64,000 bases of DNA, taken from NCBI RefSeq assembly GCF_040954645.1, contig NC_092809.1, positions 65,658,141 through 65,722,140 on the forward strand, written 5' to 3'. The translations under genes were made by a program, and so were the position numbers. Positions within the stretch are counted from its first letter, which is position 1; each line of letters opens with the position of its first letter. This document shows positions 10,614 to 22,496 of the stretch, piece after piece. The notes beneath the pieces were generated by a model. That model searched no databases, was not told the origin of the DNA, and saw only the letters and a list, made by a program, of their open reading frames with translations. Origin of the DNA: Diabrotica undecimpunctata. Lineage: Eukaryota; Arthropoda; Insecta; Coleoptera; Chrysomelidae.

Positions 10614-13600
10614 CTAGAACTTAAGACGTGATTGCACCTTCACTTTGATCACTAGGAACCGGAAGTGGACAAATGTTTGTAACAGCTCGCTTATAAGTCC
10701 TTTTGAAGTTCTTATGGTAACCACACGTGTAACTCCATCAGCGCCGGGATGCAAAACTTCTACGCGCCCAAGACACCAGTTTAAAGGAGGTAAATTTCTT
10801 TCTTTGATGAGGACGAGTGTATCAGTCTGAATTTTAGATTGGTTGACTTTCCATTTCCTCCGTTCTTGCAATTCGGAGATGTATTCCAGAGACCAACGTT
10901 TCCAAAAATGATGGCGAAGTTGCTGCAACTGCTGGAATCTAGACAAACTGGTAATGGATGAGTTTGATAGATTTATTTCTGGAACGGAATCCATGGCTCT
11001 TCCAATGAGGAAGTGAGCTGGTGTCAAAGGCAAAAGATCAGAAGGGTTAGAAGACAAGGCACTCAAAGGACGAGAATTTAATACTCCTTCAATCTGAGTT
11101 AGTAATGTAACAAATCTTTCATAATCTAATTTCGTATCTGTCATAACTCGTTTGAGGTTAGCCTTCACCGATTTGACTCCAGCCTCCCAGATACCGCCAA
11201 AATGAGGAGAATGAGCCGGTATGAACTTCCAATTTATATCAGATTTAGCACACATATCAGGGAATTTATTACCATTGGTTTTCAAAATGTTACCCAATTC
11301 CAACAAAGAATTGTTGGCACCCACAAATGTGGTTCCGTTATCACTCATCATCTGACATGGTTTGCCCCTTCTAGCTATAAATCGTTTTATTGCCGCCATA
11401 AAGGCTTCGGTGGAAAGATCCGTTACCACCTCTAAATGAATGGCCTTTGTCGATAGGCAAACAAATAAACTAATATAACCTTTATATGAAGAAGCACCCC
11501 TATGACGACTAGTTCTGAGGGCAAATGGACCAGCATAATCAACTCCTGTAACAGCAAATGGAAATGAGGGGGTGACTCTTGATTGGGGAAGATCTCCCAT
11601 GATGGGATTAACTTGATCGGGATTGAAGCGAAAGCAACGCAAGCATTCGCGAACCGTTCTCCTAGCCAATGATTTTCCATGTAAAGGCCAATATTTCTCA
11701 CGCACGTGAGCTAGGAGATGTTGAGGTCCTGCATGGCACAGCTTGAAATGCTCTTGACGAAAAAATAGAATAGTAAACTTATGATTAGATTGAATTAGAA
11801 TAGGATGTTTCTTTTGATAATAAAAGTTTGAATTACTTAATCTACCACCGACCCTGAGTAATCCTTCTGGATCTAAAAAGGGATTAAGTGATAAGATTCT
11901 GCTTTTAAAAGAAACTGCATTACCTCTTCTTAAGCACTGAATCTCAGATGGGAAACCTTCAGCTTGTACCAACTTAACTAGAGTAAGGGTAGAATTGTTA
12001 ATCTCCTGCGTGGTTAAATGCCCCAAAACACGGGTGGCCTTGTTCTTTCGTTGAGAATTGTAGTAGAAACGCAAAGAGTAAGCAACTGACCTTACCAAGG
12101 TTGAAAAACTCGAATATTTTTCAAAATCAAATAATGGAGTAGACGAAACTATCATAAATTGGTTGCTAATAGTTTTAAACTCTGGAAGTTTTTCTTTATC
12201 AAAAGATACTTGAACTGGCCAAGTTTCAGGAGAATCTAGCAAGAATGATGGGCCGTGCCACCAAAATGAACAAGAGCTTAGAACCTGAGGTTCAATTCCT
12301 CGAGAGAGTAAATCAGCAGGGTTACAATCCGTAGGTACATGTCTCCAATTTTCGGGATCTGTGTTGGACTGAATTTCTGAAACACGATTACCAACGAAAG
12401 TTTTTAGTACATGTGACGAAGTTTTTATCCAGCCCAAGGTAATGGTTGAGTCAGACCACAGAAAAATCTTATTGAACTGAATATTCAAAGAAGTAATAAC
12501 CATTTTAGAAAGACGTGATAAGATCAAAGCTCCGCTAAGTTCCAGGCGAGGTATGCTCAGCTTCTTTACAGGTGCTACTTTGCTTTTAGCACAAAGTAAA
12601 TTTATAAAAATGTTACCCTTTTTATCAACACTGCGAATATATATGGCTGCGCCATAAGCAACTTCGCTTGCGTCACAGAATCCGTGCATTTCAATAAGAA
12701 CAGAATTAGGGAGAACTACATTTCTTTGAATTTGCAATTTATTCAACTCATGCAACTGATCTCTGAAAGATAACCACTCAGACTGAATATGCAATGGCAC
12801 TCCTTCATCCCAGTCTTCTCTAACCAATGGAGTTGCATAAGGATTTTGACTTTAATGATTGATGGACTTAAGAGACCTAAAGGGTCGAATATTTGAGCAA
12901 TACCAGAAAGTATTGATCTTTTAGTGATAATTTTGGGAGGAACATTTGAATCAATAGAATAGGACAATGAATCTAAACTAGGGCACCGTTGTAACCCAAG
13001 TGTCTTTGTGTTTTCATTGGCACCAAAAAGGAAGGGAGTGTCTAATGAAATAGATTCCTGGATGGACTTAAGAAATGAAGAATTGTTTGACGTCCACTTT
13101 CTAAGTGGAAAGCAACCTTTTGAAAGAATTTCAGAGACTTGTTTACAATTAAGGATTAAGTCCTCTAACGAATCAGAACCAGTTAACAAGTCGTCAACAT
13201 AGAAGTCTTCAGCTATGATTTTAGAAGCTTGAGAGAATGTATCAGAATGCTCTAATGATAGCTGATAGAGACATCTAGTGGCTAGATAACTACTTGACGT
13301 AGAGCCATAAGTAACTGTATTTAATGCATATGAATGAAGAGGATCTTTCGAATGATTTCTCCATAAGATTCTTTGGAGACACCGTTGAGTATCATCAATA
13401 AGAATTTGGCGGTACATTTTGGCAATGTCCGCAGATGCAACAAATGGATACCTTCTAAATCTCAACAGGATAGATATCAAATCATTCTGCATGACGGGAC
13501 CTACCATCTGAAGATCGTTGAGCGAATGACCAGATGATGACGGACAGGAACCATCGAACACTACTCTGAGTTTTGTAGTGAGACTGTCCTGCTTCATCAC

Positions 13601-14431
13601 CCCGTGATGAGGAAAGTAATAACTATGTACTGGTAAAGTACAATCAGTAACTCTTGACATGTGGCCTAAAGACAAGTATTCCTCCATAAATGCAACATAC
13701 TGCTCCTTCATGATAGGATCATTAAGAAGCCTTTTTTCTAAGCTATAGAACCTTCTTTAAGCTATTGATCTGGATTCTCCCAAAGAGTCAACCTGTGACT
13801 TAAAAGGAATGGACACAATGAACCGACCATCCAAATTTCTCCTAAAGGTTGATTTGAAGTGCTCCTCGCACAATAACTCTTCTGGAGACTGAAGTTTAGT
13901 ACCTGAGCACTCCTCAATCTCCCAAAACCTAGAAAGGTCGTCAGTTTCGATATTGTGTGATAATCCACATATGGTAGATTGCTGACTATTCACCCTGGTA
14001 TTTATTAAAGGACCAGAAATGATCCACCCTAATCTAGTTTTCTGAAGTATGGGTTTTTCAGTTCCTAACTTGACCTGACCCACACATAGCAGGTCCCAAA
14101 AAATACTAGCACTGATCAGAATATTTACTTCCGAAGGAGTATGAAAATTTGGGTCTGATAAACGAATATTTGCAGGTATGGGCAACGAAGATGCATCAAT
14201 TTGACAAACTGGAAGTTGTCCACATATTTGTGGAATGATTAAACACTCTAGGGGGAAAGAATATATAGTTTGTAAAGAGTTAATAACAATATTACATTTG
14301 TGATTTATTTTAGAAGAAACATGAGCGATACCCACTACAGAAATGTTAACCTGCTCCCTTGAAATACCCAGCAAATCAACTAAACTTGATGTGATAAAAT
14401 TAGATTGAGCTCCACTATCTAAAAGAGCTCT
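10614..14431 (-). pseudogene. BEL/Pao Pol: protease, RT, RNase H, integrase
   Basis: Right after the TGA the same frame continues with RALLDSGAQSNFI, the aspartic protease motif, then NILISASIFWDLLCVGQ near 14110. A TAA near 13755 interrupts the linker to the reverse transcriptase. That domain (13711-12840) shows VASADIAKMYRQILID and the catalytic FYVDDLLTG. A frameshift near 12835 leads to RNase H (MHGFCDASEVAYGAAIYIR, then LSIPRLELSGALILSRL, LWSDSTI). Next is the integrase: a zinc-binding HX3-5H/CXXC region, then catalytic core blocks MSDNGTTFVGAN and PHFGGIWEAGVKSVK. The end has the DUF5641 block (RHHFWKRWSLEYI). All domains are present; three lesions block translation as one protein. Confidence 0.9.
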
Positions 14432-15796
14432 TCAATTATGAGCAACCCCTAAATGGTCACGAACTTGGACAACAACCGTTGATAGAAGGATTTGTTGATT
14501 TTGAGAAGTATTAGAAAGTGTCTGAGAGCTACTCTGAGAAGCAACTACTTGATCATTAAACTGAGACAATGGATTTAGTGGATTTTCAATAAATTCATGG
14601 AGAAGAGTATGATGTTTCTGGTTACATTTCTTACATTCGCCATATTTGCACGTAGCTTGTTGATGTCCAGAATGCAGACAATTCAAGCATAATTTAAATC
14701 TACGTACTTTATTGATACGGGCAGGAATGTCTAATGAATGAAATTGACTACAGTGAACCAGTTTGTGTTGCTGGTTGCATAAAGGACAAGAAAGAAAAGA
14801 AGATTTTGTACTTACAAGAGCCTTAGTACTGTTGTGTCTGAATTTGACATGATTATTGACAGAAGTCCCTTGAATATTGGGTTTATTTAGATTATATCTT
14901 TCTAGAGTATCTGCCTTCGTTTTTAGGAAATATATGAGGTCCGAAACTTGACTGACTTTACCATTGTTGGCCTTCTCCCATTCTTTCACAGATTCAGAAT
15001 CTAATTTTTCCAAAAGAATATATTTGAGAAGGGCATCCCAATGTTCCACTGGTTGTTTTAATGCCTCCAAAGCTCTAAGATTGCTACAAAATTTATCAAT
15101 TAAATTTCTGATTGAAAATGAACCTTCTTTATTGATTGCCTTTAAATTGAAGATGGCTTTAATATGGTTATGCAACAACAATTCCTTGTTAGAATATCTC
15201 TCAACCAAAAGATTCCATGTAACAGTAAAATTAGAAGCAGAGAGAGGTATAGAAGCAATGACTCTCTCAGCAGAACCTGTTATGCATGCTCTTAAATAAT
15301 GTAATTTTTGTATTTCAGATATACTATTATTTTTTATAACTAACGAATCAAATAAGTCATGAAAATCTAACCATTCTTCTATGTTGCCACTGAATTTTGG
15401 CAATTCAATAGAAGGAAGTTTTATATTGGAGGTTGTATATGTATGATTGGATGCAAAATGTTCACTAGTAGGACTAGATGTACTGGAGGCACTAGCTGAG
15501 GTTGTTGTCAACAGTTGTTTTGCCTTAATTATAACTGAATAAAATGATGTTTCGAACGTTTCTCTGTAATTTATTTCTTCCTCGGTTATTGCGTCCAGTA
15601 AACTTTCTATTTTTAATTGGGTTTCTTGATATTGAGTATGAATACTATTCGCGTTTTCGATGCGCAATTCAATTTCAGCGCGAGTTGGCTCATTCATCTC
15701 ACCGTGGGTTGAGTCCCTATCAATGAATTTAATAAATGAGGTTAATCGCGCTTTAAGAGATGCTCTTATCTTTTTTAACGTAGGCAAATCCCCCAT
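14432..15796 (-). CDS. BEL/Pao Gag-like region, 454 aa
   Basis: The start MGDLPTLKKIR is the usual beginning of Pao-type gag. The first 150 residues are helical and charged. Then comes the DUF1759-type capsid region, with LPKFSGNIEEWLDFHDLF near residue 130 and LHYLRACITGSAERVI near 165. The end carries zinc-knuckle-like cysteines: CPLCNQQHKLVHC, then CLNCLHSGHQQATC, then CKKCNQKHHTLLH. Gag would package element RNA into virus-like particles. The frame closes at a TGA just before the protease; this stop lies inside what is normally a continuous gag-pol frame, because protease sequence continues in the same frame directly after it. Confidence 0.88.
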   Translation of the reverse strand: MGDLPTLKKIRASLKARLTSFIKFIDRDSTHGEMNEPTRAEIELRIENANSIHTQYQETQLKIESLLDAITEEEINYRETFETSFYSVIIKAKQLLTTTSASASSTSSPTSEHFASNHTYTTSNIKLPSIELPKFSGNIEEWLDFHDLFDSLVIKNNSISEIQKLHYLRACITGSAERVIASIPLSASNFTVTWNLLVERYSNKELLLHNHIKAIFNLKAINKEGSFSIRNLIDKFCSNLRALEALKQPVEHWDALLKYILLEKLDSESVKEWEKANNGKVSQVSDLIYFLKTKADTLERYNLNKPNIQGTSVNNHVKFRHNSTKALVSTKSSFLSCPLCNQQHKLVHCSQFHSLDIPARINKVRRFKLCLNCLHSGHQQATCKYGECKKCNQKHHTLLHEFIENPLNPLSQFNDQVVASQSSSQTLSNTSQNQQILLSTVVVQVRDHLGVAHN

Positions 15797-16133
15797 TTTA
15801 ATTCAAATTTAAATGTTTTAACTATTATGTGTCAAAGTAAACTAACAATGAACAATAAATTTCAAGATTGAAGAAGTCTAAGTTAGGAAATTGAAATGAA
15901 AGGCAGATAAGTAAGGAACAAAAGCTCACTTCCCTGATTTTTGATGATTCGATGTCCCGTCCAGTGAAATCGTCAGTATGTGTTCAATCGGATTGTATAC
16001 TTGACTTGAAGACTGGGGCAAAGGAGCACTCGATGTATTTCTGCGACTGTCTCTTTCAACGTTGTCGGCAAACGTGGATCTTGTAGGTTGTATGGCGTGG
16101 AATAGCACAAATATCCGAAGCTCTAAGGACCAA

Positions 16134-16348
16134 TGTTTGTTTTGTTCTTTTTCTTAGATATGATCTGATGATTTATCTATTCGTAATGTGAAAAATTCTT
16201 ATAATAAAATTATACAAAATGAATTTCAAGATCTGACTTTTTTATTCTCGCTTGACACACACAGAGATGATACAGATAAATTATTAGTTGCTATTGGCAA
16301 CCTTGACATTTCCCCTTTTTAATAATTATGCAGCCACTATCTTGAACA
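16134..16348 (-). repeat. BEL/Pao 5' LTR
   Basis: The upstream LTR in element orientation. It should carry the promoter of the element. One base differs from its partner. Confidence 0.95.
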
Positions 16349-16352
16349 ATAT

Positions 16353-19200
16353 TCTATCGAAAATAAATGAATTTATTCAATAAGCTAACATGGAAAAAAA
16401 CGAAATAACCCAAAGAACTCTTTTCTGAACCTTAAAACTTGAATTACTAAATTTTTAGGTAACTGAACTAAGCCTCAGTTTTATAAATAGCGTCTTGGTG
16501 CCATTTTGTAAGATACTTTTTAATGGGACCATGAATAAATTAATATATTATTTGAAAGCACTTGCATAAATCATTAGGTCCCTGGATTGTTTTGATTCTT
16601 TGTGGTACCGTTTCAAAATCCCCACTAAATTGTCAAAATCTTATTAAATTAACTATCGGTGAAAGAATAACTCTTTCTTCCCAGATGGACAACATCGCTC
16701 CTATCATATACATATATGCCAAAAAATCTTAATTTAAAAATAAAATCGACCTTTTTTGAGATTGATCTCCATACATTTACACATATACATAAAAGAAATT
16801 AAAAATAACAATCAATATATTTGTCCCTTTTATCTCTACGCCCATGACTACTATATGTACTAAATATTCAATGATAAATAAAATAGTTTGGAAAATTAAA
16901 TAATGTAAAAAATTTCGAAACAGTATTAAAAAAGGTATTATGATTTTTCCATTCTTTGATTTAAAAAAAAAGGTATTCCAAAAAAGGAACGGTTATTACG
17001 AATCATAGAGGTTCCAGGAAGAATATTTATTTGTAAAAGACTTTGGCCAAATGTATATATCTACCGAATTAATATAAAATAATATATTTACAAATGGAAT
17101 ATTTTTATTCTCGAGAGAGAAAGAGAGACGAAATATATCTTCTGTCTTTCTCCCACCTATATCTTACATATGTAATAATTTTGCCGATTTACTCCCGTAC
17201 AAATTTCCAACGTCGAACGCGCGTATAGTAGTATCAATTCAAAAATGCAATATTTCGACTGCAAATAAAAGTAGCGAAAAATAGCAAATATAATTGTAAA
17301 TAAATTACGACAATTAACTAGCTTTAACTCATTACTGTTATCTGTACAAAGAACATAGACTCACCTTTTGAAATATTGATGTATTCGTAGCCATTGGAAT
17401 ATCGTTGGTACCACGTCGCGATACCTGGGAACGCCGAGGCTCGACAGGACGAAAACCGATAAAACTGGGTGCGTTTCGTTCGTTGTCTCGTGAAGAATTG
17501 TTTCGCGTTGTTAAGAATAAAAATGAGCACCTACAACTTCTAAGGGGTGCTCAATGGTTCGTGGGGCAAGTGCATCCCATAAATCAACTCTATTGTAGGG
17601 CGCATTAAAATACTTTCCAAGTTAACAAAGAAAGTCAAATTCTTTGAACTAGGACTAAGTGTGTTCAAGCTAGTTTAACAATGAGATTTTACGAAACAAC
17701 AGGAAACAATATATTTTAAAGCAAATAACTTAGATCATGTCATGAATGTGTTGCTTGTGTGAGTCCATTTCCAATAGGTAAAAAGAAATAAAATAAGACT
17801 TACAATCAATTTAATTTTACTACCAAAACGACCGGTTTTGGTAGTACCAAAAGGACAGTTGTATGACAATGAACGAAATTAGATGTACAATTTTGTGGGT
17901 ATACAATTTGTATATCAAATTTTTTGATAAAGTAAATTTGATTTGTGTTTTGGTAGAAATTGTGATATCAGATATGTTAAAATTATTAAAACTAAAACAA
18001 TTAAGAACACTTAGGGAAAAACAGAATACACTTAAAAGGACAAAACGGACAATAAATTTAAAAAGAGGCATTTATTGGCACTACATCACTTTGTAGGAGA
18101 GGAACTGGTAAAAAATTGAGTTTTTTTAAATAACTTAGAGTATACCATTAAATTAGATCATATTAGTGTACAGTAATAGAAAGTAAAAAAATGTAAAATA
18201 TAAAAATAAATACTACATACTTTCCCAAACACATTGTGATATCCAAAATTAACGACTGGACATCCACAATTGTGAATTTTTAGCCATTTCTAATTTTTGA
18301 AATAACTTTTGTAAAAAATATTTTTTTGTGCAAAGGATATTATTATTAAAGATTTTTTAATTCTTAATCGAATGAGACTTCCTAAGATCCTATCGGTCAA
18401 TTTCTTTTCTAGATACGTTTAATTGTTTTAAAAAATTCTTAAATTTTTATAAATTTCACAGCATTGGAACTTTCTTCTAAAAGAGATCTATTTAAATGGA
18501 TTTGGTGTTTCAACTCCTTATTAACTGCTTTGAAGAAGGGGTGGCTTTTGCATTATAAATTTGCGTTATAAATTTTTAACTTATTGATTCTTATAGTTCT
18601 GTACCTCGAAGGGATACAACATTCTGTCCAATTTTTTTTCAATTTTGACATTTTTTCGCAACAATTATCAACGCGCAATGTTGACTTGATGTTTTATCTC
18701 TCTATGCATGTGAATTACAGCCGCACATAGTTTTGCTTATCTCTAAGATGACAGGTAGACTGTTAGTAGTCTAATTCTTTTGCCGTTTATGGTGTACTTA
18801 GAGTGCTGCATTTGTTGATAATATTAAGATTAATAAACCATTATTCTCGTGGGAAATAGATTCTTGAACAACTGAGAAGTTCTGCGAAGTTTTCTACTGC
18901 ATTTACATGTAAGCTACCTTTTTTACTCATTATTTTTAAATTATTAAAAATCATAACCTCAAAAAATTAATGTAGTGATTTAGTACCAACCTTAGACTAG
19001 CAATATTATCTAATATTTTACAACCAATATTATAAATCTTATTTTATTTTAGAATCAAATAATACACAAAGCAATGATGTTTAAAATGAAGAGCATATTA
19101 TTAGAGATGCCTTAAGTTTTGATAAAGAAGATGAGTCCGATATAGACAAAAGTTATGATGGACTACTCGGGTTGGAAATTCATTCGGATCTGCATTACTG
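16353..19200. other. AT-rich stretch without recognised genes
   Basis: No gene is recognisable. A CpG-richer island with CGTTGGTACCACGTCGCG lies at 17402-17520, and a GAGA-rich run (CGAGAGAGAAAGAGAGACG) at 17113. The stretch 17128-17176 resembles, in inverse orientation, 9313-9358 (shared TTACATATGTAAT core), so part of it is an interspersed repeat. Small open frames look random. A domesticated promoter is possible but not supported. Confidence 0.4.
17820..17844. repeat. perfect 10-bp hairpin
   Basis: CTACCAAAAC at 17820-17829 and its reverse complement at 17835-17844 around a 5-base loop. Function unknown. Confidence 0.7.
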
Positions 19201-19218
19201 AAATGGACGGCTAACGTT

Positions 19219-19826
19219 ATTCCTGGCACTGAGATAGAAGAAATCATACTATGGTCGGACAATTGTTACGACCAGAATAAAAATGTTAGCAGTATTATGA
19301 GTTTCTTTTGGATACTTAATAAGTATAACATAACACAAAGGCGGACACTGTCCATGCGCTGATAAAGCGAAAAATAAAACGTAATATGTCTATTTTAACG
19401 CCCTGGGACTGGCAGCAGGTAGTCAGACAAACCCCAATAAAATATAGCGTACATACTATGGAACTACAAGATTTTAAATATTTTAGGTCTTTGTACGACG
19501 TAAACATCAAAACATCTCAAAATCACCCTTTAATTAATAGAAAAAGAGACATCAACACACAACAAGGGTTTCTGTCAAACTGTGTTCAACTGCAAGTAAA
19601 ATAAAACAGCATGAAAACTTATTGAAAAATAATTTTGATGAAAACCAAGAGATTGGACCTTGTTAGGTTTCGAACAACCAACGTTATATCACAACCAAAG
19701 TATAATGATCTATTGGCATTACTGTCATATTTTACTACTTTTTGTCATGCTTTTTATAAAAACTTAAAGTATACTAGTAATACCAACAGTGACTACCCAG
19801 AAGGAGACTTACTTGAGGATGACTAA
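19219..19826 (+). pseudogene. DDE-like transposon protein, carboxy part (unnamed family)
   Basis: The frame reads IILWSDNCYDQNKNV near 19240, TVHALIKRKIKRN near 19350, TPWDWQQVVRQT at about 19400, then YSVHTMELQDFKYF and NDLLALLSY near 19700, ending SDYPEGDLLEDD. The order SDNC.GQN, WDW..VVR, F..F is that of a large family of insect proteins that I believe are DNA-transposon products; the SDNC Asp would sit in an RNase H-like core. Two more remnants of the family, at 31.7-33.1 kb and 51.1-53.0 kb, lie in the opposite orientation. Frame changes near 19350 and 19600 break it. Confidence 0.6.
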
Positions 19827-20054
19827 GTGGTTTATACCCAAAATACCATTTTGGTTAAATACATATATGTATTATTTGTATTTGTAAAGGTAAATTGTGT
19901 CTATAACAACTAATAATTAAAATTAACGCCATTAAATAGCTAAAGGTCTATATTATAAGGATATACTTTTAGTTCTTAACAAATCGCTATTTATAGTCAA
20001 CAAACATGAGTAAAAACTCTTTTTTCGAGTTGCCGAATCAGCTCAGTGCACTAA

Positions 20055-20255
20055 TCCAAGCTGTAGAGACAATTAACAACTTTGGGCATTAATAAGTGAA
20101 TTTTTAAAACCAGTACAGCGTTATGAAGGGCAATGCTTCGAGTAAACTCAAGTTCGTGCAACTCCAAACTGCTGATTTTTTTTTATTACATTTTTAAGGT
20201 GTAAAATAAGTTGTGCTAAATTAAATTTGGCCCAACGCTGTAGAGAAAAAACTTA
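20055..20255. repeat. interspersed repeat, copy 2
   Basis: Shares CCAAGCTGTAGAGA, GGGCAATGCTTCGAGTA and CTAAATTAAATTTGGCCCAA in order with 8905-9230. Diverged and non-coding. Confidence 0.55.
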
Positions 20256-20359
20256 GCAGAGCATTATCAACGGCACTGCCTGAAGTAACAACCTCCTTGT
20301 ATTTATGCAAAATTATAAGCAAAAGTTTATGTAAAATTACCTATTGAATACTCAAAAAT

Positions 20360-20895
20360 GTGGTGGCACCCTTGTATGCTAAGCACTGCAGAGGTCAAGT
20401 TTTAAGAGACATTAGTTTGACTTTCCGAGTTTAACTTTGTAATTTGTACTGGCTCGAGTGTCTGATGAGTTAGGGATATGTTCAAATGAGTTATAACACT
20501 CTATAGATACCGATTCGAGTACAAGAAGTTTAACAAATTTGTCCTTCTAGGCTATATATTTGGCCATTTAATTTAACAAAGCGATAGCAGTTTTTGCTAA
20601 AAGATTCAATCTTTTACACATTTTGTATAGCCCAGAGGACAGAAAACGATATTAATAAATTGTTTCCGTTCATGGCCTTCAAACAGATGGCACCTCTGTA
20701 CGCTAACAACTGCAGTGGTCAAGTTATAGGAGACATGCGTTTTACTTTCTAAGGTTGAATTTGTACCTGCTCGAGTATCTGATGCGGTAGGAATATGCTG
20801 AAATGAGTTATACTACTCTATTGACACCGATTCAAGCACAGTAAGTTTAACGAATTTGTCCTAATTTGTACGCCCTATATCCAGCCATTTAATTT

Positions 20896-20900
<5 letters not shown>
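20360..20900. repeat. two diverged direct repeats, about 330-bp period
   Basis: The block with GGCACCC/TTGTATGCTAAGCACTGCAG, CTCGAGTGTCTGATG and GTTTAACAAATTTGTCC (20350-20580) recurs with changes at 20690-20895 (GCACCTCTGTACGCTAACAA, CTCGAGTATCTGATGCG, GTTTAACGAATTTGTCC). Non-coding; the second copy runs into a TA microsatellite. Confidence 0.65.

Positions 20901-20942
<42 letters not shown>
20899..20942. repeat. TA dinucleotide microsatellite
   Basis: About 44 bases of TA repeats directly abut the ATG/CAT-repeat tail of the minus-strand LINE fragment that follows. Confidence 0.95.
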
Positions 20943-20945
<3 letters not shown>

Positions 20946-21670
20946 TCATCATCATTCTTAGCATATTCTACCAATTATGAAGTAGCCTCCGTTACATATT
21001 CATTCATATCTGCCCATGATTGTCTAAAATTCGCTTTTCTGTGCCATGTTCTCCCTGCTTGCTTCCTTATGTTATGTCATCCCTCTTGGATACCACCTTG
21101 TAATTTTAGTGGACCACCTATTGTCAGTTTTTCTCGATAAAGATCCCGCTCACTGCCATTTTATTAAAGATTTATTTCTATGGATTACATCAGTAACCTT
21201 GGTTTTCTGTCTGATCCATTCTATTCTTTTTGGATCTGTCTTTGTTATACCTAACATGCATGGCTCGTTGACCTTTGACTGAGTTTGATTTTCGATAATA
21301 TCTCTTTCTTTAGTGTTTAAGTTTCGCAGTCATATGTCATGATTCGTAGTATACACTAATCGGATGCTTTTTCTTTAGGTGGATTGGCATCTTTGATTTG
21401 AATATAACTGAATATCTACTAAAATATTTCTACATTCTTCTGCTAATTTCTGGAAGTAAGGAGCCAGATTTATGTATTAATTATCCCAGATATACATACT
21501 TGTCTACTGTCCCAAGTGCAGTGTTGTCTATTATTACATCTTTGACGTCCACAAGCTCGTTGTACATGGTTTTTGTTTTTGTCAAGTTCATTTTTCGGTC
21601 AACTTCATTGCTAGCTGCATTTAGGTCGCTTAGCTTTAGAATTACGACCTTGGTGACGTGCCTACAACTT
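20943..21670 (-). pseudogene. LINE carboxy end with CAT-repeat tail
   Basis: Minus-strand reading gives NLTKTKTMYNELVDVKDV near 21570, KYVYLG with a stop after it near 21490, a coupled MTYDCE block near 21330, then frame-shifted ITRWYPRGMT and AGRTWHRKANFRQSW near 21060, and a tail of GATGATGATGAT at 20943-20955. This is the region after the catalytic FADD motif of an RTE-like LINE through its 3' end. The catalytic core is lost and there are several stops. Confidence 0.65.
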
Positions 21671-21864
21671 TAGCTTTTACTATACACTATTTTTAACTGA
21701 TAAAGCGTCATAGCAACGCCACGTTTCCTACTGACAAAACTACTTTCTGCCCGTGATTTCTCAGTGACAAAATTATGACAGATCCGTCACGAAGGTGTCT
21801 GGTAATTCTATTGTTGGCAGTTTGACAAAGATCATTGAGGCGTAATTAATTTTGGACAGATAAC

Positions 21865-22468
21865 ATGAATGCAGACGAAAATTTAAGATTTGGATGCCAG
21901 TCAGGTGAAGAAATTAAAATATTGGTTTCGGAAAATGTCCCATTGAACACGCTCCAGAAATGTCCCAGACGCTCTATTTTGATCCAATTTTCGGAGTCCC
22001 TACGGGTGAGAAATTTTAAGCCTGAAAGATGTACTACCATAACGGAACTAGCAAAAAATCTCGAGGGTTATGCCTTCAACATAAAAAAAATCAAAATGAA
22101 TCAACACCGTATCTAAGTGGACAAAAATGTAGCTGAAAAAATTGGAATAGACACAAAAAAAAAACATAAACTAAAAAACCATTGTCATCGATAATCAGCC
22201 ATGGCAGCCTTGTTCAAGCAATGTGTTTCTGAACAAGAGTTAGTTAAATTAACGGGTCACTTAAATGCAAGCTCTCTAAAACCATATCTGCAGCTGGATT
22301 CGTCACCACCAGAAGTTAATCGAAAATCTCAGAACAACAAATGAAGCTGGACCTTCGAGTTCCTCACTGCCACAGGTCAATAATATACAAAATCATGCTT
22401 TGGTAGAAAAGAATGGGCAAACTACTATAGCTTATAATAATTGTACATTTAATATTGTTAACAAATAA
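21865..22468 (+). pseudogene. Crypton-like tyrosine recombinase remnant
   Basis: The first part (21865-22116) resembles the amino domain of Crypton/DUF3504 recombinases: EEIKILVSENVPLNTLQK, then TTITELAKNLEGYAFNIKK. After a stop come AEKIGIDTKKK and HCHR*SAMAALFKQCVSEQE, then LVKLTGHLNASSLKPYL. The spacing HRxSA to TGH fits the R..H and GH boxes of the tyrosine-recombinase active site. The last piece, in a shifted frame, reads EAGPSSSSLPQVNN and ends NCTFNIVNK. The central portion is deleted and one Arg-box residue is a stop, so it is dead. Such elements move by recombination and leave little or no target duplication. Confidence 0.5.
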
Positions 22469-22496
22469 ATAAAGATTATGTTTCGTTGATAACGTA

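Larger units (their letters stand above)
10233..16348 (-). mobile_element. BEL/Pao LTR retrotransposon, full length, defective
   Basis: Two 215-base LTRs (10233-10447 and 16134-16348) flank a minus-strand gag-pol region. The LTRs begin TG and end CA and differ at a single base (C at 10323, T at 16224). Next to the left LTR, on the minus strand, is a polypurine run (AAGGTGGGGGGCA) as expected before the 3' LTR. Inside the other LTR the primer-binding region reads TTGGTCCTTAGAGC. Both outer flanks show ATAT (10229-10232 and 16349-16352), which may be a short target duplication. The coding region has two stops and one frameshift. Confidence 0.92.

Noticed and set aside
15926..16108. A 60-residue frame upstream of gag in the BEL element
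   Set aside because: It lies in the leader between LTR and gag, resembles no protein, and is probably non-coding.
17405..17608. A 67-residue Arg/Gly-rich frame in a CpG-richer island
   Set aside because: No known domain, no splice or promoter support, and a competing frame on the other strand; compositional bias can explain it.
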